In this document: positions 1 through 9,700 of the stretch, in pieces | How positions within the stretch are numbered: position 1 is the stretch's first letter | Layout of the letters: every line of letters starts with the position of its first letter | Assembly (NCBI GenBank): GCA_965276955.1 | Contig: CBDIBP010000046.1 | Location: 6,564 to 70,563 of the forward strand | Direction: 5' to 3' | Origin: JABDEZ01 sp965276955 | GTDB lineage: Bacteria; Bacteroidota; Bacteroidia; Chitinophagales; Chitinophagaceae | DNA length: 64,000 bases | Notes under the pieces: generated by a model | Seen by the model: the letters and a program-made list of their open reading frames with translations, nothing else | Databases searched by the model: none | What the model was told of the DNA's origin: nothing | Program-made: the position numbers and the translations under genes

Positions 1-3000
1 TTGCAAGCCACAGGTATATCGCGCCCTGTAGTATCAGCTTGCAGCTTACTTATCTTCACCGTCAGGTCTACATTATAAGTATTGCCAGTTGCCTTCGATA
101 TGGTTGCAGTGGTCACCTTATTATCATAGAGCACTATCCGTTCAAATCCATCTGTTACCATGTACTGTAAAGAATCGGGTACCGATCTCCGTACTTCTGC
201 CAGCAGGTCCAGCGTGGTAGGGTATGGCGGCCCCTGGAAGGCATGCTGGTTTATGAACCGTTTCAAGGCATGGTTCATACTGTCTGCGCCTATATATTGA
301 GATAGTCCGTACCATATTATTCTGCCTTTCCTGTATAGTATATATTGTTGTCCGGCGTCAACATAGGCCAGTGGTTTCTCTTTTTCCTTTTCCATAGAGC
401 GCGATACCAGGTAGCTGTTCAGCTCGTACTTCAGCGTCTTTCGCACCTTATCCATACCGTATTCTTTTTCTACTACTTTAAGGGAGGCATACTGTGCCAG
501 TGATTCAGACATCATGTTCGATCCTTCTACGTCGGCGCCTATTACCTGGTGGGCAAACCACTGGTGGGCCACCTCATGTGCGGTCACTTCGAACACGTAG
601 TCTATACCACTCCCTACGCTGGTGTCCTTCACATTGGCAATGAAGCCTATGCCTTCTGAAAAAGGAATAGTATTGGGGAACGATTGTGCAAAGGTGGCAT
701 AGCGCGGAAACTCAAGTATGCGCACCTGTTTGTGCTGGTAAGGACTGTATTGCACAGTATAGTAATCTATCGATCTTTTTACGGACCGTATCATATCATC
801 TACATTATACTCGTGGCCGGGGGTGTAGTATATCTCTATATTCACGCCATTCCATTTATCTCTTTTCACCAGGTAGCGCGCAGACAATATTGAGTAAAAA
901 TCGAGGATCTTACTGTCCATTTTATACTGGAAGTAGCGCCGGCCATTCTGTGTCCATTCTCTTTGCAGGTAGCCTGGAGCAATAGCTATCTGATCAGGCA
1001 CCGTGCTTACCGTGGCTTCGAATGTTATAAAGTCGGCATCCTTGAAGAACACATTGTTTTGCAAAGCAGCTTTGTCCGTAATAGGGTTGGCCGTACGGCG
1101 ATAACCAAGTTTGTGCTTTTTGCGCTCGCTGTTATCTTCAAGCTCACCCTCTGTACTATAGCCTATCACAGGCAAAAAGTCTGTATTGTTCACAAATGTG
1201 CCATTATATACAGGTGCGCTGGTACCATTAAAGTCATGCTCGAACCCATGGTGCAGCAGGCTGGTATTGATGTGCATGCTCATGCTGTCGCCTGCAGCCA
1301 GTGGTTTGCTTAACTTGTATATATAGTAGTAGCATTCCGGGTCGCTCGATACCAAGGTAGAAGGCACACCGAACGTTAGTGCATTCAGCTTTATTTTGTC
1401 CGATAGTATGATGTGGATAGAATCTATTGGGAAAGCTGTTTTGTTCTTGATGATAAAATTACCATCACATTCCAGTCTGCGTTCCTGCGGGTATATGTCT
1501 ACATTCAGTTTTACAGCGGTTATCTTTGGCTGCGGCACGCCCAGATACTTGCGGTACTTTCTTTCATATTGCGCCTTCACTTCACTTTGCTGGTATGGCG
1601 TTTTAAACTTGTTCTCGATATTGGTATTATAATAAATGAAGCTACCGCAGGTAATGAACACTGCCAAGCCACCAAATATGGCCAGCCATGCCGGGCGCGC
1701 CACCTTTAGGCGGACATCGGCAAACCTGCTTTTGAAGGTACCCTCGCTGCCCCTGGCCCACATAAGCGCAGAAAATATGGCCAAACACACGGCAAGCACA
1801 CTCCAATATAGTTTGTAGGTAAAGTATGGCACTATAGCATGGCCAAAGGCATTCATATCAGAATATACAACGCCAGGATCCGATGCGTAAACAAATAAAT
1901 GATTCTTCAGCACCAGTGTAGCAAAAGCGGAGTTCCAGATATAGAATAGCACGGTGATGAAGAACCCTACATACCGGTTGCTTACCAGTGTTTGTATCAT
2001 TATAGCTACAACTGCCAGCAGCCACAGGTTGATGAGACGGAAACCATACAGGTATTCCAGGTATACACCCAGTTGGTAGTTGTGATAGCCCCTGTAGGTC
2101 TGCACCATAAGGCCGCACACTACAACTATACTCAGTAATATGGCCTGCATGAACCACAATGCGAACAGCTTGCTCAGGTAGTACACCCAGTTGGGCACCG
2201 GCAGCGCATCCAGTATATTGCTCATGCGGTACTGGCGTGCGCGCCATACCAGTTCGCCAGAGAACAGTATGGTGAGGATGACATTGAATATCTGCAAAGT
2301 ACCCCCAAAAGCCTGTGCTATCATGTATGTGACAGGGTATACCGATGTTTCGAATAGATTGCCTACCTGCGATGATACCAGCAGCAGCAACAGCATGCCG
2401 AACAATAATATAATGCGGAAATATACATTGCGCAGCACTGTTTTGCATTCGTTCACAGACAGGCTCCACAGGCTGGCCATGTAGCTTCCTGTACTGAACG
2501 ACCGGTGCGCCTGTGGCAGAGACCCGGCAATATTCAGCTTTTGCAGCACCGGGTGCGCCGAGGGTTCTGCTACGCGCCGTTTGCGCAAACCGGTACGCGG
2601 TGCTGCAGAGAAGGAGAACATAGCGGTTCCCAGTGCCATGATAGCGAAGGAAACGCCCAGCCATATTGCCCTATTGATAAGGAACACACCTTTAAGCGGA
2701 ATGAGACTGTGGTTCTTCTCATATATGCCCCAGTACTTGGTGATATAATCTTTAGCATTTGCACCGAATGGATCGGCAAGTGACGCGATCTTTTCATATT
2801 CCAGGTTGGCAAGGTACTTGTCTGATACCCCCATAGCTACGAACAGTATGATGAGGAACAGCCATATCATAAAGGTATCTCTGGCAATAAGGCCTACAGC
2901 AAAGAACATAGCGCCAATAAAAATGGTATTAGGTATCACCGTTTGCCAGAATGTAGCTATGTACGGCGCTATTGTGAACGGTCCTATCTTATCGGCATCG

Positions 3001-3416
3001 CACCAAGGGGCGGCATACCCCAGCATCAGCCCCCACATAGGGGCGGTAAGCACCACCAAAGTAATGAGTAAAGAGGCCGAATAACGGCCAAAGAGATAAT
3101 TGAACTTAGAGACCGGGGTGGTGAATATAAGCGAATACGTATTGTCTGTAAAATCCTTTAATACGGTATTACCTATTATTGCTACCACTATTATTATGGT
3201 CACATACTTATTTAAATAAGTGACGAGTACATCTACTATAGCAGGCGAGTTCACCCATACCTTTTCCCCGCCAAACGACAGGTTAACGCCGTCAAAAGTG
3301 CCCCCGGCTGTTATACCTAACAAAAAACTAATGACCAGCAACACCCCAAAATAAATATAGAACGCCGGACTCTTGAGCCAGCGCCTGACCTCGAAACTAA
3401 ATATAGAACTAAACAT
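1..3416 (-). CDS. ABC-2-type permease fused to M1-family metallopeptidase (3' end outside window)
   Basis: The reading frame runs from the ATG at 3416 to the window edge, giving 1138 codons without a stop. The N-terminal part is a multi-span membrane protein that begins MFSSIFSFEVRRWLKSP and carries a typical ABC-2 permease start (cytoplasmic basic helix, then a long hydrophobic segment). The C-terminal part is a periplasmic zinc peptidase: HEVAHQW at residues 947-953 provides the HEXXH zinc motif, and the third ligand is probably Glu971 in the SES motif. It lies 20 bp downstream of the ATPase gene and is surely co-transcribed with it. The pair forms an exporter whose permease also carries a peptidase-like domain, an architecture known in Bacteroidota. 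The substrate is unknown. The permease family assignment is firm for the N-terminal half and the peptidase motif is directly visible; whether the peptidase is active is inference. Confidence 0.9.
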   Translation of the reverse strand, partial: MFSSIFSFEVRRWLKSPAFYIYFGVLLVISFLLGITAGGTFDGVNLSFGGEKVWVNSPAIVDVLVTYLNKYVTIIIVVAIIGNTVLKDFTDNTYSLIFTTPVSKFNYLFGRYSASLLITLVVLTAPMWGLMLGYAAPWCDADKIGPFTIAPYIATFWQTVIPNTIFIGAMFFAVGLIARDTFMIWLFLIILFVAMGVSDKYLANLEYEKIASLADPFGANAKDYITKYWGIYEKNHSLIPLKGVFLINRAIWLGVSFAIMALGTAMFSFSAAPRTGLRKRRVAEPSAHPVLQKLNIAGSLPQAHRSFSTGSYMASLWSLSVNECKTVLRNVYFRIILLFGMLLLLLVSSQVGNLFETSVYPVTYMIAQAFGGTLQIFNVILTILFSGELVWRARQYRMSNILDALPVPNWVYYLSKLFALWFMQAILLSIVVVCGLMVQTYRGYHNYQLGVYLEYLYGFRLINLWLLAVVAIMIQTLVSNRYVGFFITVLFYIWNSAFATLVLKNHLFVYASDPGVVYSDMNAFGHAIVPYFTYKLYWSVLAVCLAIFSALMWARGSEGTFKSRFADVRLKVARPAWLAIFGGLAVFITCGSFIYYNTNIENKFKTPYQQSEVKAQYERKYRKYLGVPQPKITAVKLNVDIYPQERRLECDGNFIIKNKTAFPIDSIHIILSDKIKLNALTFGVPSTLVSSDPECYYYIYKLSKPLAAGDSMSMHINTSLLHHGFEHDFNGTSAPVYNGTFVNNTDFLPVIGYSTEGELEDNSERKKHKLGYRRTANPITDKAALQNNVFFKDADFITFEATVSTVPDQIAIAPGYLQREWTQNGRRYFQYKMDSKILDFYSILSARYLVKRDKWNGVNIEIYYTPGHEYNVDDMIRSVKRSIDYYTVQYSPYQHKQVRILEFPRYATFAQSFPNTIPFSEGIGFIANVKDTSVGSGIDYVFEVTAHEVAHQWFAHQVIGADVEGSNMMSESLAQYASLKVVEKEYGMDKVRKTLKYELNSYLVSRSMEKEKEKPLAYVDAGQQYILYRKGRIIWYGLSQYIGADSMNHALKRFINQHAFQGPPYPTTLDLLAEVRRSVPDSLQYMVTDGFERIVLYDNKVTTATISKATGNTYNVDLTVKISKLQADTTGRDIPVAC

Positions 3417-3436
3417 GAGTTTGCAGTTTTACAGGG

Positions 3437-4300
3437 TTAAGCAATGTTTGAAAAATAAACGTCCTCAAGACCGGCAGTCTCCTTTTTGAAACCCTCGCCA
3501 GGGTCGTCATCACTCAATATGTGCACTACCACACCCCCTGCAGATAGTTTGGACAAGATCAGTTTATACTTACTCTGGTAAGCAGCTATCTCATCTTTGC
3601 GTATGCGCTTGCTCCATATCCTGTTGGTAAGGTTATGTACCAACTCTTCGGGGTTGCCGCGCTGCACTACTTGCCCGCCGGCTATTATAGCCATATCGTT
3701 GCACAGTTCACTTACGTCCTCCACTATATGGGTAGATAATATGATGACGATATTTTCTCCGATCTCGCTCAGCAAGTTGTTGAATCGCAGGCGTTCTGCG
3801 GGGTCAAGGCCTGCAGTAGGTTCGTCCACTATCACCAGTTTTGGGTCGCCTATCAAGGCCTGCGCTATACCAAAGCGCTGCTTCATACCGCCGGAGTAGC
3901 CGCCCAGGTATTTATTGCGGTGGCTATACAAATTCACCTGGTTCAGCAGTGCCTTCACCAGTTCTTTGCGTTCATTGGCCTGGTCTATGCCTTTCAGCCT
4001 GGCTATATAGGTCAGCATCTCCTCTGCCGATACTTTAGGGTATACGCCAAACTCCTGGGGCAGGTAGCCAAGGGTCTTTCTCAGTTCCTGCTTGTCCTTA
4101 CTTACGTCTATACCGTTAAATATTATGGTACCGCTATCGGCATCTTGCAGGGTTGCTATTGTGCGCATCAGGCTCGACTTGCCCGCACCATTTGGCCCCA
4201 GCAGACCGAACATGCCGTTAGAGATATTGAGATTAACGTCTTTCAACGCCTGTACCCCATTGGGATATGTCTTTGATAAATTGGTGATCTGTAAATTCAT
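3437..4300 (-). CDS. ABC transporter ATP-binding protein
   Basis: A 287-residue ABC ATPase. Walker A is GPNGAGKSS (about residues 35-43), the signature is YSGGMKQR (about 135-142), and Walker B with the catalytic glutamate is LVIVDEPTAGLD. The H-loop is in ILSTHIVEDV. This is the NatA/CcmA-like class that pairs with ABC-2 permeases, and its partner is the fused permease/peptidase gene starting 20 bp downstream. It acts on the cytoplasmic face of the inner membrane. The last 70 residues after the ATPase core form the usual accessory domain. The ATG at 4300 is the only sensible start. Confidence 0.93.
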   Translation of the reverse strand: MNLQITNLSKTYPNGVQALKDVNLNISNGMFGLLGPNGAGKSSLMRTIATLQDADSGTIIFNGIDVSKDKQELRKTLGYLPQEFGVYPKVSAEEMLTYIARLKGIDQANERKELVKALLNQVNLYSHRNKYLGGYSGGMKQRFGIAQALIGDPKLVIVDEPTAGLDPAERLRFNNLLSEIGENIVIILSTHIVEDVSELCNDMAIIAGGQVVQRGNPEELVHNLTNRIWSKRIRKDEIAAYQSKYKLILSKLSAGGVVVHILSDDDPGEGFKKETAGLEDVYFSNIA

Positions 4301-4510
4301 ATGAAGTGTGTTTGTTTGTGGTGGTTATTTATGATGATACAAAGGAATAGGATCAAGCAAGCGTATCCTAATGTTTTAGACGAACAGGTAAATAAATTAG
4401 ACATAACAGGTAAACTATGTATTTATTAGTTTGGTCGAAGAAAAACGCCACTATATCTATTTTGTTTGTCGCAACGTTAATTGATGTGTTAATTACATGA
4501 AATTTATAGG

Positions 4511-5596
4511 ATGGATAAATTTATGCAAAGCATATTCAGGTTCCTCGGTAGCCGACTGTTCAGAAATATTCTGTTCTGGTTTTTTGCTGCCAGCATGATC
4601 GTTAATAACAGACAAAAAGGTTATCCTTATAATACTATATCGTACTATACATATATAGCTATATCGTCCGCTATTATTCTTACGCTTACTTATACTAATA
4701 ACTTATTGTTGGTACCCCGCCTGCTGGTAAAGAAAAAATATGTTCAATATTTCGGCATTGTACTGGCAATGTTATTGATATTGGCAACCTCACAAACCGT
4801 AACAATAAAGCAAGCATTACAACATTTTCCGGTACTGAAGGTGCAGCAGGTTAGTTTTATCTCCGTTCCCATTACCAGCAACTGGACCTGGAATAGCGTG
4901 AGTGCAGAGATCTCTTCCTACTTTTTTGGTTTTGGTCTGTGGGTGTTCGTATTCACCATGGCATGGTACATGAATGATTACCGCAGGCAGCAAAAGATAT
5001 CTCAACAAGCTGTAAAAAAACAAGTAGAAGCGGAATTGAGCTTTTTAAAAGACCAACTAAACCCTCACTTTCTACTGAATACCCTTAATAATATGTATGG
5101 GCTCGCATTAATTAAGTCGGATAAAACACCGGAAGTGATACTTCAGTTATCCAGCATACTGCGTTATTTTTTATATGAATCGAATGTAGAACGTATCTCC
5201 TTCGACAAAGAAAAAAAATTAATGCAGGCGTATATTGACCTGGAACTGTTACGACTAAGTAGCAAGGCCCACCTCACTTTTTTTATTGATGCTGACAATG
5301 CATACAACATACCTCCGCTACTTTGGTTACCTATATTAGAGAATGTTTTTAAGCATGGTACACGCTATATTGCTGATGAACACTATATTGACTACAAATT
5401 CATTATTTATAGCAATACATTGTCCATTCGTTCAAGAAATGGATATAAGCCGGGAGCACAAAAAGAAGAGGAGGGTGGTATAGGCCTCACAAATCTGAAG
5501 AAGAGATTGGAAATATTATACCCAGGGAAACATACAATAACTACCAACGCAGAAGAAAATATTTACAGCATTGATATAGACATTCAACTTACGTGA
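4511..5596 (+). CDS. LytS/YehU-type sensor histidine kinase
   Basis: A 361-residue integral-membrane kinase. Four hydrophobic segments lie in the first 165 residues, followed by a short linker coil and the His_kinase (PF06580-type) domain. The phospho-acceptor is His186 in LNPHFLLNTLNNMY. The ATPase part has an N-box-like LPILENVFKHG and a short G-box GGIGLTNLKKRL. It lacks the classical HisKA dimerisation motif, as usual for this family. The stop codon overlaps a possible GTG of the next gene, so kinase and regulator are translated together. The signal is unknown. A second ATG at 4523 is an alternative start. Confidence 0.92.
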   Translation: MDKFMQSIFRFLGSRLFRNILFWFFAASMIVNNRQKGYPYNTISYYTYIAISSAIILTLTYTNNLLLVPRLLVKKKYVQYFGIVLAMLLILATSQTVTIKQALQHFPVLKVQQVSFISVPITSNWTWNSVSAEISSYFFGFGLWVFVFTMAWYMNDYRRQQKISQQAVKKQVEAELSFLKDQLNPHFLLNTLNNMYGLALIKSDKTPEVILQLSSILRYFLYESNVERISFDKEKKLMQAYIDLELLRLSSKAHLTFFIDADNAYNIPPLLWLPILENVFKHGTRYIADEHYIDYKFIIYSNTLSIRSRNGYKPGAQKEEEGGIGLTNLKKRLEILYPGKHTITTNAEENIYSIDIDIQLT

Positions 5597-5598
5597 CC

Positions 5599-6330
5599 AT
5601 GAAGCCCATAAAAATATTGATTGTAGATGATGAACCGCTGGCCCGTGATATCATAGCCAGTTTTGCAGAAAAAGTACAGCACCTGCAGGTAGTAGCTAAA
5701 TGTAAGAATGCTATAGAGGCTTTTGCAGTACTGAGTAAGGAATCTGTAGACCTCATGCTGCTGGATATAAATATGCCTGAGATAACAGGTATAGATTTTT
5801 TAAAGACCCTTAAAAAGCCGCCTCATGTTATTTTCACTACGGCATACCCTGAGTATGCCGCACATAGCTACGAAGTAGATGCTATAGACTACCTGGTGAA
5901 ACCTATAGCATTTGAGCGTTTCCTTAAAGCCATCAATAAGGCCACAGAAATTATCAATAACGAGCACAAGGGTAGCAACGTTATGGTACGCGAAAATGAG
6001 ATAAACTCTAATATTATATTTGTAAAGACCGAAGGCAAGTTGGTAAAAATAGACCTCACTCAGGTGTGGTTCATAGAAGGGCTTAAAGATTATGTGCAGA
6101 TATGGACCGACACCGGTAAGCTTACCGTACACAGTACCATGAAAAATTTTGAAGAACAGCTATCCGGAATGCCTATTTTTCTGCGTGTTAATAAATCGTA
6201 CATCATCAATATGAACTTTGTAAGCGAGGTCGATGGTAATCTCATCCGCATCAAGGGGCAGATGATAACTATTGGCAATACTTATAAGGAGGAGATACAC
6301 CAGCATTTCAATAAATTTAAGATCAATTAA
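5599..6330 (+). CDS. LytTR-family response regulator
   Basis: A two-domain regulator of about 243 residues. The receiver domain has the acidic pair VDDEP near the start, the phosphorylated aspartate in LMLLDINMP (Asp56 counted from the ATG), a Thr/Ser in IFTTAYP and the conserved Lys in YLVKP. The C-terminal LytTR DNA-binding domain runs from about residue 140, with IFVKTEGKLVKI and the typical VNKSYIIN stretch. A GTG at 5593 overlaps the kinase stop, but the ATG at 5599 gives the canonical MKPIKILIVDDE N-terminus and is preferred. It is the cognate partner of the kinase just upstream. Confidence 0.93.
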   Translation: MKPIKILIVDDEPLARDIIASFAEKVQHLQVVAKCKNAIEAFAVLSKESVDLMLLDINMPEITGIDFLKTLKKPPHVIFTTAYPEYAAHSYEVDAIDYLVKPIAFERFLKAINKATEIINNEHKGSNVMVRENEINSNIIFVKTEGKLVKIDLTQVWFIEGLKDYVQIWTDTGKLTVHSTMKNFEEQLSGMPIFLRVNKSYIINMNFVSEVDGNLIRIKGQMITIGNTYKEEIHQHFNKFKIN

Positions 6331-6726
6331 CTATGATCCTTATTTTATTTTGTTAGGTAGATATAGCGAGGGCCAGTGCGTTTGCCGTATCGGCAGCAAG
6401 GATACTATTTTCTATATGGGTAAGGCCGTATCTACAGCAGACGGTAATAAAAAATGCGCAGCGTTAAGATCACAATACAATGAGGATAGCTGCTATTACT
6501 ACGTACCGCAGAAGAAATAACTTACCCTGCATATTCCTCATGTGGTAAGAAAATGTTGCCTTACCAAATATTGCTTTTATCATCCTTGGTGCAGTTTTTG
6601 AATACATGTAGCTTAACAAGCCTTAAAAAAGCTTGCAATAATAAGTTTCATGTAATTATCTGTCATTAATAGAGGCATTTACAATGCGGGGATTATCTTT
6701 AATAAATTTTTGGTTCAGGCGTAATT
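6331..6726 (+). other. Intergenic region with a possible gene remnant (6332-6520)
   Basis: A 396-bp gap between the LytTR regulator and the NRPS-like gene. The frame ending at 6520 is open across 6332-6520 and reads like protein (four cysteines, ending CYYYVPQKK), but its only ATG lies inside the upstream regulator gene at 6272. I read it as a decayed or mis-started short gene; it may also be noise. The rest (6521-6693) is AT-rich leader with no recognised element. Confidence 0.3.
6694..6701 (+). promoter_or_regulatory. Candidate -7 element (TATCTTTA)
   Basis: TATCTTTA differs from the Bacteroidota -7 consensus TAnnTTTG in the last base. It lies 26 bp before the ATG of the NRPS-like gene. 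No good -33 box was found, so the call rests on position and one motif. Confidence 0.35.
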
Positions 6727-9700
6727 ATGGATGATTTTAGTATAGTAAAAGGGACCATTCGGCCAGACTTGCTTCATGAGGAGACTTTAGTGGACATGTT
6801 TCGCGCCTCTGCAAAGCAATATGCCAATAAGGTCGCTTTGATATTTAATGATACAGAACTTACCTACGCGCAAGTAGATAAGTGGAGCGATGCTGTGGCT
6901 GCCTACCTGGTGAAACAGGGCATGGGCCGTGGCAGTAAGATAGGATTATGGTGGAAAAGGAGCCTGGAGCTGCACATTGCAGTGCTGGGCATTATAAAAG
7001 CTGGTGCATCATACGTGCCGCTGGATAGGGAAATGCCTGCCGAACGCGTACTCACCGTACTTAAAGAAGTAGATGCCGATGGCTATTTCAGCCAGGATGG
7101 CCTGGATACTACTGTTCCTGTTTTCACGGTTGTTCCCCAGCCATCGCCCAAACAAACGTTTGCTATACCAGAGGGGCCATTACCAGATAACTGGGCCTAT
7201 GTGCTCTATACATCGGGCAGTACAGGTACGCCAAAAGGCATACCTATAACGCACAGGATGATAACGCACCTGGTGCGGTCTGAGAATAGCATCTTTAATG
7301 TTACAGATAAAGACAAGGTATACCAGGGATTCTCCGTATCGTTCGATATGTGGTGCGAAGAGACGTGGGTAAGTTATTTCGCAGGCGCTACCCTTTGGGT
7401 GGCTGATGCTGCTACAGCTAAAAGTATTGATGAACTGGGAGATGTGCTGCGTAAAGAACGTATCACCATACTGCATGCAGTACCCAGCCTGCTGGCAGTT
7501 ATGGAAGATGAGATATCTTCCCTGCGCCTTATTAATGCAGGCGGCGAGGCCTGCACACCGCAGGTATTATCGCGCTGGTCCACACCCGACAGGCAGTTCT
7601 ACAATAGTTATGGCCCTACAGAAACAACAGTGAGCGCCACCATGGCCGAGCTGCATCCTGGCGATAATATTACCATAGGCCTTCCATTACCCAACTACGA
7701 CCTGGCTGTGGTCGATGAGAAAATGAACCCGGTACCCTACGGCGAGCGGGGCGAACTCGTCATTTCCGGCCCCGGGGTTTGTGCCGGTTATGTCAACAGG
7801 CCACAACTTACAATAGAGAAATTTGTAGATAAACCAGGATCGCTGTCCACCATGAATGGCGACCGTATCTACAAGACCGGAGATGCTGCTGTAATAAATC
7901 CTAACGGTACAATAGACTTTTATGGCCGCCTCGATGACCAGATAAAGCTGCGTGGCTACCGTATAGAGCTGGGTGAAATAGAAAACAAGCTCAATAACCT
8001 GCCGGGTATATCTGCAGCTGCAGTGGCTGTAAAAAAAGATAACAACGACCAGGAGCAACTGGTAGGTTATGTGCTGCTCGAAGATCTTTCGTTATTTAAC
8101 GAAGGCAATCTGCGTACAGAACTTGCCAAGGTTTTACCTTCTTACATGGTACCCGCGGTCATTGTGATGCTGCCGGAAATGCCACGCCTGCCCAGCGGTA
8201 AAATAGATCGTAAAAAGTTGCCGGTACCGGCATCCCTATTAGACAGCCCTGCTGCGGGACCAGAAGAAGTGATAGACCCCAAAGCACCTGTTGCAGACCG
8301 TGTACTCGCCGCATTACGCCGGGTATTCCCCAACAGGAGTATAGATCTGTCCATGGATTTCTTTACCGACCTCGGTGGCCACTCCTTACTTGCAGCAGTG
8401 TTCGTATCGCGACTTCGTAAGGAAGGGAATATGAATCGTGCGTCCCTTAAAGACATATATCTTAAAAGGCCGCTTAGTGCCCTGGTAGCCGAGTGGGAGC
8501 TAAAACAGGAAATAAAACAACCTAAGGAAAAGATCTTTCACAAGATACCTGCCAGCCGATATATTTTCTGTACCATAGCGCAAACTATAGCGCTTGTTGT
8601 CATATTTGGCTTGTTCGCCATTCAAATATTTCTACCTTATCTCGGATATTACTATGTGGAGCAAGATACAGGCAACCTTACTTACTCCATCATCACATCA
8701 CTTACTTTGTTCTGTCTCATTGCTCCGCTTTTTGGCGCCATAAGTATTGGTGCCAAGTGGCTCATCATTGGTCGCATGAAGGAAGGTGATTATCCCTTAT
8801 GGGGCACTTACTATTTCAGGTGGTGGCTGGTAAAAACGCTGTTGCGCCTTATGCCGGTGCAGTTCATTACTGCAACACCACTTTATCCGGTGTATCTGAA
8901 ATTATTAGGCGTAAAGGTGGCGCCCGATGCACAGATATCTAACCTCGAAATAGGCGCTGAAGACCTGGTGACGCTGGGCAGCGATGTCAGTCTTAGCTCG
9001 CAGGTGGTGCTCAACAATGCTGTGGTAGAAGATGGTATGCTCCGGTTGCGCCGTATTGTAGTTGGCGATCATGCTTATATAGGCAGCAGCGCCATAATAG
9101 CTGGCGATACCACCATTGAGGCGTGGGGCGAACTTCAGGACCTTAGTTACCTGCCTGCAAAAAGCATTATAAAAGTAGGAGAAGTATGGAAAGGCAGCCC
9201 TGCAGTGATGCAAACCACAAAACGCATTGAAGACCTGCCACAGCCCATATTTGTATCGGATGCTACGAGGAGAAAATACAAGGCTATTTTCACTTTGCTG
9301 CTGCTGGTATTCCCTTTTACCATACTCCTTCCGCTGTTGCCTACCATCATCACGCTCAACCAGATGGACAATGCAGCGCCCGACTATAACTTTACCTACA
9401 TGGTAGTTACGCCATCGCTGGCCATTACCTATATTATATTGTTCACGCTCGAGACCGTATTCCTCACCAGGTTGCTGCAATGGGGTATCAAACCGGGAAC
9501 CTATTCCCTATATAGCCCTTTTTACCTTCGCAAATGGTTTGCTGATCAGTTGATGTCGTTATCGCTAATTGTACTGCATCCTATATATGCTACTGTTTAT
9601 ATAAGCGCATTCTTTAAGGCATTGGGTGCAAAGGTGGGTCGCAATACAGAGATCAGTACAGCGAGTAGCGTTACCCACCCGTTACTCGAGATCGGTAAAG

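Noticed and set aside
1858..2664. Minus-strand frame of 268 codons
   Set aside because: It overlaps the permease/peptidase gene in another frame and has a Cys/His-rich composition with no family signs.
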